Positions 1 to 6,809 are shown, numbered from the stretch's first letter. The stretch: 8,264 nucleotides of DNA from Betaproteobacteria bacterium (GCA_005884335.1 VBCJ01000193.1:1-8264), one strand, 5' to 3'. Program-made: numbers and translations. The notes: generated by a model from the letters alone, not told the origin.

Positions 1-255
1 CAACTCGGCCTTCAGCTGCTCCGCGGTTTGCAGGCGACGGGCGCGCTCGCGCAGTCCCGCGAGGATGAACCGCGTTGCGTCGGCGCCGACGTCACTTGCC
101 AGCAGCGCGGATTCGAGCGTCTCGAACAGCCCCGGATCGATCGCCCCTTCGCCGAAGAGCCCCGAGAGCCGCGAGCGCGTTTTCGTGAGCCCGTCCCTGA
201 GGCGCGCCGCCCAGGAGCGCTGCCGGCGGGCGTTCTCGGAGGAGAGTTCGAGCAT
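1..255 (-). CDS. ftsY: Signal recognition particle receptor FtsY, N-terminal part (cut by window edge)
   Basis: The first 85 codons are present; the gene continues beyond base 1. FtsY is the SRP receptor GTPase that docks ribosome-SRP complexes at the inner membrane. The visible part matches the start of the NG domain: a helical segment with WAARLRDGLTKTRSRLSGLF (about residues 15-34), then the N-domain signature IDPGLFETLESALLASDVG (about 39-57), which is characteristic of FtsY/Ffh. The GTPase G domain lies outside the window, so FtsY is preferred over Ffh because of the N-terminal extension and the 'GLTKTRSRLSGLFG' wording. The chosen start is ATG at 255. It has no Shine-Dalgarno; the bases just upstream are pyrimidine-rich (CCTTCCTCCCCC). 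No ATG, GTG or TTG was seen in frame for the 25 codons upstream that were read. With this start the acidic A domain found in E. coli FtsY is reduced to about 12 residues. It is divergent from the M16 gene. Confidence 0.88.
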   Translation of the reverse strand, partial: MLELSSENARRQRSWAARLRDGLTKTRSRLSGLFGEGAIDPGLFETLESALLASDVGADATRFILAGLRERARRLQTAEQLKAEL

Positions 256-316
256 GGGGGAGGAAGGTTTGCAAAGAACCGCTATAGAATAGAGTCGGAT
301 TTTATCACTCGTCGCA
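256..316. promoter_or_regulatory. Divergent intergenic region between ftsY and the M16 operon
   Basis: This 61-base stretch separates two divergent genes and must carry, or lie within, the promoters of both. It is clearly more AT-rich than its surroundings, especially 268-310. It contains TATAGAAT at 283-290 on the plus strand, and on the minus strand a TTGCGA (317-312) followed 20 bases later by TATTCT (291-286). No pair with the ideal 17-base spacing was found, so the exact promoters are not assigned. Neither gene has a clear Shine-Dalgarno here. Confidence 0.3.
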
Positions 317-1672
317 ATGGTTCCCTCACGCGCCGCCTTTTTTGCCCTCGCGCTCGCTTCAGGCGTGCAGGCGAACCCGCACGCGTTCACCCTGTCGAAC
401 GGCTTGCGCCTGATCGTGAAGGAGGACCACCGCGCACCCACCGTCGTTCATCAGGTATGGTATCGGGCGGGCAGCATGGACGAGGCGCCCGGCACGACCG
501 GCGTCGCGCACGTGCTCGAGCACATGATGTTCAAAGGGACCCGGCGCTTCGCTCTGGGCGAGTTCTCGCGGCTCGTCGCGGAGGCAGGCGGGCGCGACAA
601 CGCTTTCACTTCCACGGATTTCACCGTCTACCACGAGCAGGTGCACCGCGACCGCCTGCCCCTGGCGATGCAGCTCGAGGCCGATCGCATGGCGAACCTC
701 GCGATCCGCCCGGAGGAGTTCGCGCGGGAGATCAAGGTGGTGATGGAGGAGCGCCGGCGCAGCTACGAGGACCGTCCTCGTTCGCTTCTCATCGAAAATC
801 TTCTCGCCACGGCTTTCGCCGCGCATCCCTACAAATGGCCGACGATCGGGTGGATGCAGGACCTGGAGAACATGAGCTGGCGGGATGCTCAGGCCTGGTA
901 CAAGCAGTGGTATGCGCCGAACAACGCCATCATCGTCGTGGTCGGCGACGTCGAGCCGGAGAGAGTGCTCGCCTGGGCGCGGCGTTATTACGGCGCGCTC
1001 GCGCCGAAGGCGGTCCCCGCGCGCAAATCGCTCGGCGAACCGCCGCAACGGGGGCTGAAGCGCGTTACGGTGAAAGCGCCGGCGGAGCTTCCCTACGTGC
1101 GCCTGGGATACAAGGCGCCGGTGCTGCGCGATATCGCGAAAGACTGGGAGCCGTTCGCGATTTCGCTTCTCGCGGAGCTGCTCGGCGGAAGCGACGCGGC
1201 GCGCCTCCACCAGGTCCTGGTGCGTGAGCGGCGCGTCGCCAGTTCCGTCGGCGCAGACTACGAAATGGTCTCGCGCGGCCCCGGAATGGTGTTCGTTGAA
1301 GCCGCGGCCGCGCAAGGCCGCACCGGGGCGGAGCTCGAGGCCGGCGTGCGCGAGGTCATCGCTCGAATCGCCGCCGCCGGCGTCACTGCCGAGGAGTTGA
1401 ACCGGGCAAGGGTCCAGCTGCTTGCCCAGCTCGTCTACAAGCGCGACTCGTTTTTCGCGCAGGCGCTCGAGCTCGGGGAACTGGAGTCGACTGGACTCTC
1501 CTACCGTTACGCCGATCGCGTTCCCGAGCGGCTGAAGGCGATCACCGCGGAGCAGATCCAGGCCGCGGCGGCCCGTTACCTCGTCGAGGACGGGCTGACA
1601 GTGGCCGTACTCGACCCGCAGCCCTTGAATCCGCGCCCGGCAAGCGCTGTCGTTCCGGGAGTGAAACACTGA
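317..1672 (+). CDS. M16 family zinc metallopeptidase (pitrilysin-like, catalytic subunit), periplasmic
   Basis: This 451-residue protein belongs to peptidase family M16, the clamshell zinc proteases related to the processing-peptidase beta subunit. The inverted zinc motif HxxEH is intact at H65-V-L-E68-H69. The downstream zinc-ligand glutamate lies in VVMEERRR (E144/E145), about 76 residues on, as the family requires. TSTDFTVYHE at 99-107 is the usual N-domain substrate strand. A short signal peptide is visible: basic R5, hydrophobic AAFFALALASG, and a likely cleavage after VQA (residue 19), so the enzyme should act in the periplasm. The start at 317 is well constrained because an in-frame TAG sits at 290-292 and no other ATG, GTG or TTG lies between. 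The next gene, 2 bases after the stop, encodes an M16 protein without the zinc site. By analogy with two-subunit M16B proteases, the two probably form a heterodimer. The substrate is unknown. Confidence 0.93.
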   Translation: MVPSRAAFFALALASGVQANPHAFTLSNGLRLIVKEDHRAPTVVHQVWYRAGSMDEAPGTTGVAHVLEHMMFKGTRRFALGEFSRLVAEAGGRDNAFTSTDFTVYHEQVHRDRLPLAMQLEADRMANLAIRPEEFAREIKVVMEERRRSYEDRPRSLLIENLLATAFAAHPYKWPTIGWMQDLENMSWRDAQAWYKQWYAPNNAIIVVVGDVEPERVLAWARRYYGALAPKAVPARKSLGEPPQRGLKRVTVKAPAELPYVRLGYKAPVLRDIAKDWEPFAISLLAELLGGSDAARLHQVLVRERRVASSVGADYEMVSRGPGMVFVEAAAAQGRTGAELEAGVREVIARIAAAGVTAEELNRARVQLLAQLVYKRDSFFAQALELGELESTGLSYRYADRVPERLKAITAEQIQAAAARYLVEDGLTVAVLDPQPLNPRPASAVVPGVKH

Positions 1673-1674
1673 CC

Positions 1675-2970
1675 ATGCGCAGCCGGGCGCTCTGGATATC
1701 GATGACTCTCGCCGTCGCAGCGACGGCCGAGGCGGGAGTGAAGATCGATCACTGGATCGCGCAATCGGGGGCGCGGGTCAACTTCGTCGAGAGCCATGCC
1801 CTGCCGATCGTGGATGTCGCGGTCGAGTTCGCGGCGGGCAGCGCCTACGATTCGCGCGAGCAGGCGGGGCTCGCGCGGCTCACGCTCGCCATGCTCAGAG
1901 CGGGCTCGTCTCACTATTCGGAGACCGAGGCGAGCCGCCGCATCGCCGACGCGGGCGCGCAGCTGCAGGAGAAATTCGACCTGGATCGCGCCGGCTTCGC
2001 GCTGAGGAGCCTCTCCTCCGAGGCCGAGCGAAAGGCGGCGACGCAAACTCTCGCCGACATGCTGCAAGCGCCGCTCTTTCCCGCGGAGGCCTTCGAGCGC
2101 GAGAAAGCGAGCGCGATCGCGAACGCGCGCGAAGCCGAGACGCTGCCCGACCAGGTCGCGGAGCGGCGCCTGTATGCGCTCATGTATCCGGCGCATCCCT
2201 ACGGATTCAGCGAAACCCCGGAGACGCTTGCTTCGATCAAGCGCGAGGACCTCGAGCGCCACTACCGCAACTCCTACGGTTCCGCGCGCGCGGTGGTCAC
2301 GATCGTCGGCGATCTGGACCGCGACGCAGCCAAGGCGCTCGCAGAGGAGCTGACCTCGCGTCTTTCGAAAGGGACCGATTCCGCGCTGGCGCCGGTCGTG
2401 ACCCCGCCCGCGGGTGCGGCGCTGCGCGTGGCGCACCCGTCCACCCAGAGCCACGTGCTGGTGGGCGTCGCGGCGCTCACCCGAGCCGACCCGGACTACT
2501 TTCCGCTTTTCGTCGGCAACTACTCTTTGGGAGGCGGCGGATTCATGTCGCGGCTCTTGAGGGAAATACGCGAGAAGCGCGGCTACGCATACAGCGTCTA
2601 CAGCACCTTCAGGCCTTACGAGCGCGAGGGACCGTTTCAGGTGGGATTGGAAACGCGGCGCGACCAGGCGCGCGAGGCGCTCGAGCTGGCGCGCTCGGTC
2701 GTCGGCGAGTTCGTGATGCACGGTCCCACCGAAGCGGAGCTGAAAGCCGCAAAAAAGAGCCTCGTCGGCGGGTTTCCCCTTCGCATCGATACCAACCGCA
2801 AGATCCTCGACCAGATCGCCGTGATCGGTTTCTACAGGCTGCCGCTCGACTGGCTCGACGAATTTCCGGCCCGCGTGCAAGGGGTGACCCTCGCGCACGT
2901 CAAGAGCGCCTTTGCGCGGCGCATCGATCCCGAAAAGCTCTCGATCGTCGTCGTCGGTGCGCCGGACTAG
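1675..2970 (+). CDS. M16 family peptidase-like protein, zinc site lost (partner subunit)
   Basis: This 431-residue M16 homologue follows the catalytic M16 gene after 2 bases. It has a signal peptide (RSR, then hydrophobic LWISMTLAVAA, likely cleavage after AEA at residue 20). The position of HxxEH is occupied by GLARLTLAMLRAG (65-77): aligned with the neighbour's GVAHVLEHMMFKG, the ligands H, E and H become R68, L71 and A72, so it should not bind catalytic zinc. It keeps the C-terminal-half substrate motif REKRGYAYSVYS with R302 and Y304/Y306, the Arg-Tyr pair that non-catalytic M16B subunits contribute to the active site. NYSLGGGGFMSRLLREIR (about 282-299) is the typical glycine-rich loop before it. 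A weak Shine-Dalgarno, GGGAGTG, lies at 1657-1663. The inferred role is the regulatory or substrate-binding half of a periplasmic heterodimer. Its 3' end overlaps rsmD. Confidence 0.92.
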   Translation: MRSRALWISMTLAVAATAEAGVKIDHWIAQSGARVNFVESHALPIVDVAVEFAAGSAYDSREQAGLARLTLAMLRAGSSHYSETEASRRIADAGAQLQEKFDLDRAGFALRSLSSEAERKAATQTLADMLQAPLFPAEAFEREKASAIANAREAETLPDQVAERRLYALMYPAHPYGFSETPETLASIKREDLERHYRNSYGSARAVVTIVGDLDRDAAKALAEELTSRLSKGTDSALAPVVTPPAGAALRVAHPSTQSHVLVGVAALTRADPDYFPLFVGNYSLGGGGFMSRLLREIREKRGYAYSVYSTFRPYEREGPFQVGLETRRDQAREALELARSVVGEFVMHGPTEAELKAAKKSLVGGFPLRIDTNRKILDQIAVIGFYRLPLDWLDEFPARVQGVTLAHVKSAFARRIDPEKLSIVVVGAPD

Positions 2971-3538
2971 GCCCAATACCGTCCGGATCATCGGCGGTCT
3001 CTGGCGCAGCCGCATTCTCGAATTCCCCGATGTGGCGGACTTGAGACCGACGCCTGACCGCGTGCGGGAGACGCTCTTCAACTGGCTCGGGCAGGATCTG
3101 ACCGGCATGGCGTGCCTGGACCTCTTTGCGGGCAGCGGTGCACTCGGCTTCGAGGCGCTTTCGCGCGGCGCAGCCTCGGTCGTCATGATCGAGAAGAACC
3201 CCGCGGTGCTGCGCGCGTTGCGCGACAATGCGCACAAGCTCGGCGCAACGGGCCTGACGGTCGTCCGCGGCGATGCGCTAGAATTCGCCCGCGGCGCGCG
3301 CTCCCGATACGATGTCGCATTCGTCGATCCGCCGTACCGTCTGGGCATGCAGGTCGCGGCGCTCGATCTATTGCGCGGGCTTCTCGCCGAAGGGGGGCGG
3401 GTGTACGTGGAAAGCGACGCCGTCTTCGAAGCGCCTCTGGGTTGGGCTGTTCTCAAGCGCGCGCGCGCGGGGAACGTGCATTTTCATCTTCTGGCAAGGG
3501 AGGCCGATGATCAAGGCGGTGTATCCGGGAACGTTTGA
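2957..3538 (+). CDS. rsmD: 16S rRNA (guanine(966)-N(2))-methyltransferase RsmD
   Basis: This predicted 193-residue cytoplasmic enzyme transfers a methyl group from S-adenosylmethionine to N2 of G966 in 16S rRNA. The order of motifs fits RsmD: VRIIGGLWRSR at 9-19, RPTPDRVRETLFNWL at 30-44, SAM-binding motif I LDLFAGSGALGFEALSRGA (54-72), a post-I acidic residue in VVMIEKN, and catalytic motif IV DPPY at D124-P125-P126-Y127. The GTG at 2957 is chosen as start. An ATG at 2912 is in frame but would add 15 residues of low-complexity sequence made by reading the M16 gene out of frame, and RsmD proteins normally begin just before RIIGG. With GTG the gene overlaps the M16 stop by 14 bases and has no obvious Shine-Dalgarno, which suggests translational coupling. 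Its end overlaps coaD by 32 bases. Confidence 0.9.
   Translation: MRRTRPNTVRIIGGLWRSRILEFPDVADLRPTPDRVRETLFNWLGQDLTGMACLDLFAGSGALGFEALSRGAASVVMIEKNPAVLRALRDNAHKLGATGLTVVRGDALEFARGARSRYDVAFVDPPYRLGMQVAALDLLRGLLAEGGRVYVESDAVFEAPLGWAVLKRARAGNVHFHLLAREADDQGGVSGNV
3496..3503 (+). promoter_or_regulatory. Ribosome binding site of coaD
   Basis: AAGGGAGG lies 3 bases before the ATG at 3507, inside the end of rsmD. It is the strongest Shine-Dalgarno noted in the window. It supports the 162-residue CoaD start over a longer reading frame that opens upstream. Confidence 0.6.
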
Positions 3539-3995
3539 TCCGATCACGCGAGGCCACGAGGACCTGGTGCGGCGCGCCGCGGCGCTCGTCGACGAGGTCG
3601 TGGTGGGCATCGCCGCCAGCCAGACGAAGCGTCCGTTTTTCACCCTGGAGGAACGCGTGCACCTCGCGCGCGAGGTTCTCAAGCCGTACCGGAACGTGAC
3701 GGTCGAGGGCTTCCGGGGACTGCTCATGGATTTTGTGCGCGGGCAGAAGGCCCAGGTGGTTCTGCGCGGCTTGAGGGCGGTGTCGGACTTCGAGTACGAA
3801 TTTCAGATGGCCGGAATGAACCGCAATCTCTATCCGGACGTCGAAACGATATTCTTGACGCCGGAGGAGCAATACCAGTTCATCTCGGCGTCCATCGTGC
3901 GCGAGATCGCCGTTCTGGGCGGCGATGTGAGCAAGTTCGTGCAGCCGCGCGTGGCGCGTGCTCTCGCGGCAAAGGTCGGCAAGGGGCGGAAGTAA
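3507..3995 (+). CDS. coaD: Phosphopantetheine adenylyltransferase CoaD
   Basis: CoaD joins ATP and 4'-phosphopantetheine to give dephospho-CoA and pyrophosphate, the penultimate step of coenzyme A synthesis. At 162 residues it has the usual length (E. coli 159). The nucleotidyltransferase signature is YPGTFDPITRGH, with T9 and H17 as the conserved pair (the common Asn before GH is R15 here). Other family residues are K41 in TKRPFF, RGLR at 87-90 followed by AVSDFEYEFQMAGMNR, and the ATP-binding loop ISASIVRE at 125-132. The start at 3507 follows a good ribosome binding site and gives the canonical MIKAVYPGTFDP beginning. The gene overlaps rsmD by 32 bases in another frame, a pairing (rsmD-coaD) common in proteobacteria. 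It converges with mutM across a 9-base gap; no terminator is visible in that gap. Confidence 0.97.
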   Translation: MIKAVYPGTFDPITRGHEDLVRRAAALVDEVVVGIAASQTKRPFFTLEERVHLAREVLKPYRNVTVEGFRGLLMDFVRGQKAQVVLRGLRAVSDFEYEFQMAGMNRNLYPDVETIFLTPEEQYQFISASIVREIAVLGGDVSKFVQPRVARALAAKVGKGRK

Positions 3996-4004
3996 GCCGC
4001 CGCC

Positions 4005-4820
4005 TCACTTCTTCTGGCAGGTCGCGCAGAAGAAGCTCGAACGCTGGCCCAGCCGCGCCACCCGGATCGCGGCCCCGCAAACCCGGCACGGGAGCGCGGC
4101 GCGGTCGTAGACGCAGTAGTGCTGCTGAAAATACCCCGGGGAGCCGTCGGATTGCACGAAGTCGCGCAGGCTCGATCCGCCGGCGGCTATCGCGGCCAGA
4201 AGAACGTCCCTCACGGCGGCGACCAGCCGCTCGCATCGCGCGCGGGAGAGGCGCCCTGAGCGCGCGCGCGGATGGACGCCCGCCTTGAACAGGCTTTCGT
4301 TCGCGTAGATGTTTCCGATCCCGACCACGACGTTGGCGTTCATCAACAGCTGCTTGATGCCGACTCCGCGGCCGCGCGTGGCCCGGTAGAGGAACTCGGG
4401 CGAAAAATGCTCGCCGAGCGGCTCGACGCCGAGCTGCGCGAGCAAGGGATGGCGGAACGCATCGCCGTCCTTCCACAGCACCAAGCCGAAGCGGCGCGGA
4501 TCGCGCAGGCGCAACGCGATACCGCCGAAAACGAGGTCCACATGATCGTGCTCGCGGGGGAGGGTTCCCGGTTCGATCACACGCAGGCTCCCCGACATGC
4601 CCAGGTGCACGATGAGCGAGCCGGCGTCGCATTCGAACAGCAGATACTTTCCACGCCGCACCAGGCGTTTCACCCGCTGGCCGACGAGGACGCGGGCGAG
4701 CTTGCGGGGAATGCGCTGACGCAGATTGCGATTGCGCACGGCGACGCCCGTGATCGTCTTGCCGATCACGAAAGGCTCGATGCCGCGGCGGGTGATCTCG
4801 ACTTCGGGCAGCTCGGGCAC
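4005..4820 (-). CDS. mutM: Formamidopyrimidine-DNA glycosylase MutM (Fpg)
   Basis: MutM excises 8-oxoguanine and formamidopyrimidines from DNA and cuts the abasic site by beta,delta-elimination. The start is set to GTG at 4820-4818 because catalysis needs Pro as residue 2 (exposed after Met removal): this gives PELPEVEITRRG. A TTG four codons upstream would bury the proline. The product has 271 residues (E. coli 269). Visible residues are E3 (catalytic), K58 in RRGKYLLFE, M75 in HLGMSG (intercalating), R109 and F111 in DPRRFG, the H2TH region GIKQLLMNANVVVGIGNIYANES (154-176, K156 and N170), and the C-terminal zinc finger with C245, C248, C265 and C268 plus R260 in the GQRSSFF turn. All expected catalytic and DNA-contact residues are present, so it should be active. 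It is transcribed alone, convergent with coaD and divergent from the TPR gene. Confidence 0.96.
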   Translation of the reverse strand: MPELPEVEITRRGIEPFVIGKTITGVAVRNRNLRQRIPRKLARVLVGQRVKRLVRRGKYLLFECDAGSLIVHLGMSGSLRVIEPGTLPREHDHVDLVFGGIALRLRDPRRFGLVLWKDGDAFRHPLLAQLGVEPLGEHFSPEFLYRATRGRGVGIKQLLMNANVVVGIGNIYANESLFKAGVHPRARSGRLSRARCERLVAAVRDVLLAAIAAGGSSLRDFVQSDGSPGYFQQHYCVYDRAALPCRVCGAAIRVARLGQRSSFFCATCQKK

Positions 4821-4837
4821 GGCTGAACTCAATGTCC

Positions 4838-4866
4838 TTGTCTGGCCTCTGAAATATACCTAAACT
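4838..4866 (+). promoter_or_regulatory. Candidate sigma-70 promoter for the TPR-lolB-ispE unit
   Basis: TTGTCT at 4838-4843 and TAAACT at 4861-4866 are separated by exactly 17 bases, each matching 4 of 6 consensus positions. This would place the transcript start near 4873, about 20 bases before the ATG at 4893. On the opposite strand TATATT (4858-4853) is a possible -10 box for mutM, with only a poor -35 match (CTGTCT, 4881-4876) 17 bases away. This 72-base gap is the most AT-rich part between 4000 and 6700. Confidence 0.4.
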
Positions 4867-4892
4867 AGCCCTTCAAGACAGCAAGTGCCTCC

Positions 4893-6695
4893 ATGCTTGG
4901 TCCACACAGCCTGTTGCCCATCCGAGTCGCCGCCTTGCGGCTGTTCGCCGCGATGGCGTTTGCCGTGTTTGCGGGATGCGCCGCGGCGCCGCCGCAGCCG
5001 GCCGCGGCAGTAGAGGAACCGCAGGAGGAATCCGACGCGGACGCGCCCGCGAGCGAAGCGCAGGCGCTCGCACCCGAACCCGTAGACCGCTCGGCCCTTC
5101 CCAATCAGGAGCTGACCGAAAACCTGCTGTACGAATTTCTGCTCGCAGAGATCGCGGTCCAGCGCGGCAACGCCGCGCTCTCAGCGCAGGCGTACGTCGA
5201 TCTGGCGAAACGCACGCGCGATCCCCGGATCGCGCGGCGCGCCACCGAAGTTGCGGCGCTCTACGCTCGGATGAACAACGCCGCGATCGATGCCGCAACG
5301 GTCTGGCACGAAACCGAGCCCGGCTCGACACGCGCGCTCGAGGCGCTCGCCGGATTGCTGGTCGCCGCGGGCCGCTACGACGAGGCGCTCCCCAATCTCA
5401 AGAAGCTGCTGACCGGCTCCGCCAACGACCCCGCAAACGGATTCACGCAGCTGACCCGCACGCTTGCCAATGCCCAGGACAAGCAGGCCGCTCTGAAGCT
5501 CGTACGCAGTCTCGCCGCAGACTATCCCAAGCTCGCCGAGGCGCATTTTGCCGTCGCGCGGGCGGCAGTCAACGCGGGCGACGAACGCGTTGCGCTCGAG
5601 GAAGCCCGCAAGGCTGGACAGCTGCGGCCGGACTGGGAGGCGGCCGTCCTGCTCGAAGCGCAACTGCTGCAGAAGGCCTCGGCGGATCAGGCCGCATCGT
5701 TGCTTGGCGGCTATCTGAAAAAATATCCCGCGGCGCGGGAAACGCGCCTCGCCTACGCGCGCTTGCTGGTGGCGCAAAAACGCTTTGGCGAGGCGCGCGC
5801 CGAGTTCCAGAAGCTCATGGCCGGCGTTCCCGACAGCACCGACGCGGCCTTCGCGGTGGCGCTGCTTTCCCTGCAGCTCAAGGACTACGACGCTGCGGAG
5901 AAATATCTCAGGAGCCTGATCGAAAGCCCGTACCGCGACAAGGACGGAGTCCGCCTGTATCTGGGTCAGGTCGCCGAAGAGCGGAAGAATCTTCCGGAGG
6001 CGCTGCGCTGGTACGGTGAAGTGGGCGAGGGCGAGCAATACGTCCAGGCGCAGATCCGCTACGGCCAAGTGCTCGCCAGACAGGGCAAGCTCGACGAGGC
6101 GCGGGTGCGCCTGCAGCAGGCGGCTGCGAAGAACAGCCAGCAGCGCGTGCAGCTGATCCTCGCCGAAGCGCAGCTCCTGCGCGACGCCAACCAGCCGAAG
6201 ACCGCGTTCGATCTGGTCGGGCAGGCGCTCGACCGGGTTCCGAACAATCCCGAGCTGCTCTACGACTATGCCATGCTCGCGGAGAAAATCGAGCGCGTGG
6301 ATATCCTCGAAGCTTCCCTGCGCAAGCTGATCGCGATACGGCCCGAGCATGCGCACGCCTACAACGCGCTCGGCTATTCCCTCGCCGACCGCAATCAGCG
6401 CCTGCCCGAGGCGCGCGAGCTGATCGAAAAGGCGCTGCAGCTCGCTCCCGACGATTCGTTCATCATCGACAGCATGGGATGGGTGCTGTACCGGATGGGC
6501 AACTTGAAGGATTCGCTCGGCTACCTGCGCCGCGCGTTCGCCGGGCGGCCCGACCCGGAAATCGCCGCTCACTTGGGCGAAGTGCTTTGGGCGATGGGCG
6601 AGCGCGCCGAGGCGGAGCGCGTCCTGGGCGATGCCACCCGGGAAAGCCCGGACAACGAGACGCTCGTCAATACCATCAAGCGGCTGAAGCGCTGA
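4893..6695 (+). CDS. Tetratricopeptide repeat lipoprotein of unknown function
   Basis: This 600-residue predicted lipoprotein has a basic N-region (R11, R16), a hydrophobic stretch FAAMAFAVFAG, and a lipobox-like F-A-G-C29 (Phe at -3 is tolerated but not the consensus). After Cys comes a Pro/Ala/Glu-rich linker (about 30-68), then helical repeats to the end. TPR-like helix pairs are visible at, for example, AGRYDEALPNLKKLL, QKRFGEARAEFQKLM, LKDYDAAEKYLRSLI and QGKLDEARVRLQQAA. The best-conserved block is near the C-terminus: HAYNALGYSLADR (488-500) and DSMGWVLYRMGN (526-537), followed by LKDSLGYLRRAF, as in a widespread family of proteobacterial TPR proteins. No enzymatic motif is seen. The start is bounded by an in-frame TAG at 4866-4868; there is no good Shine-Dalgarno. 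Two stops in tandem (TGA TAG) end it. It lies upstream of lolB, so an envelope role is plausible, but this is inference. Confidence 0.9.
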   Translation: MLGPHSLLPIRVAALRLFAAMAFAVFAGCAAAPPQPAAAVEEPQEESDADAPASEAQALAPEPVDRSALPNQELTENLLYEFLLAEIAVQRGNAALSAQAYVDLAKRTRDPRIARRATEVAALYARMNNAAIDAATVWHETEPGSTRALEALAGLLVAAGRYDEALPNLKKLLTGSANDPANGFTQLTRTLANAQDKQAALKLVRSLAADYPKLAEAHFAVARAAVNAGDERVALEEARKAGQLRPDWEAAVLLEAQLLQKASADQAASLLGGYLKKYPAARETRLAYARLLVAQKRFGEARAEFQKLMAGVPDSTDAAFAVALLSLQLKDYDAAEKYLRSLIESPYRDKDGVRLYLGQVAEERKNLPEALRWYGEVGEGEQYVQAQIRYGQVLARQGKLDEARVRLQQAAAKNSQQRVQLILAEAQLLRDANQPKTAFDLVGQALDRVPNNPELLYDYAMLAEKIERVDILEASLRKLIAIRPEHAHAYNALGYSLADRNQRLPEARELIEKALQLAPDDSFIIDSMGWVLYRMGNLKDSLGYLRRAFAGRPDPEIAAHLGEVLWAMGERAEAERVLGDATRESPDNETLVNTIKRLKR

Positions 6696-6700
6696 TAGGA

Positions 6701-6720
6701 AAAGGGGGCACGCCCCCTTT
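6701..6720 (+). terminator. GC-rich hairpin after the TPR gene (weak terminator or attenuator)
   Basis: AAAGGGGG (6701-6708) is perfectly complementary to CCCCCTTT (6713-6720) around a CACG loop, starting 5 bases after the TPR stop. Only three T residues follow before AAATCCCCC, so the usual U-tract is missing and read-through to lolB is likely. A second CCCCC at 6725-6729 could compete for the same GGGGG arm. Confidence 0.4.
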
Positions 6721-6746
6721 AAATCCCCCAAATTGGAGGCTGCAGC

Positions 6747-6809
6747 AAAACGCTTCCCTCTCAAAACCCGTCTTCAGTGAAGTCGAGTTTTGCGATCGGG
6801 AAGCGTTTT
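6747..6809. repeat. 63-base nested imperfect palindrome in the TPR-lolB gap
   Basis: The outer arms AAAACGCTTCCC (6747-6758) and GGGAAGCGTTTT (6798-6809) are perfect 12-base complements. Inside them CAAAAC (6762-6767) pairs with GTTTTG (6787-6792), CG (6769-6770) with CG (6784-6785), and CTTC (6772-6775) with GAAG (6779-6782) around an AGT loop. That is about 24 base pairs in one long hairpin, with one asymmetric internal loop (3 against 5 bases) and two mismatches. It lies outside coding sequence, upstream of the lolB start. It resembles a REP-type or miniature inverted-repeat element, or a structured 5' leader of the lolB mRNA. Its copy number elsewhere in the genome cannot be judged here. 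Confidence 0.6.

Noticed and set aside
28..1227. A 399-codon plus-strand open frame across ftsY and the first M16 gene
   Set aside because: The product is Arg-rich and featureless and overlaps two genes with clear homology.
1576..3456. A 626-codon open frame on the minus strand opposite the M16 genes and rsmD
   Set aside because: It is antisense to three well-supported genes, has a low-complexity Arg/Ala-rich product with no recognisable domain, and is the kind of long shadow frame expected in GC-rich DNA.
3459..3475. Short GC-alternating runs (also near 4258-4271) as possible repeats
   Set aside because: They are short CG-alternating tracts inside coding regions, common at this base composition, with no repeat unit or spacing.
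3312..3506. A longer CoaD start inside rsmD
   Set aside because: The extra residues are an out-of-frame reading of rsmD; the ATG at 3507 has a strong ribosome binding site and gives the normal CoaD N-terminus and length.
3996..4004. A bidirectional terminator between coaD and mutM
   Set aside because: Only 9 bases are available and no hairpin with a U-tract was found there or in the adjoining gene ends.
5181..6764. A 527-codon open frame on the minus strand opposite the TPR gene
   Set aside because: Its product mirrors the TPR codons and shows no family motif; the plus-strand frame has a signal peptide, TPR units and a stop in the right place.
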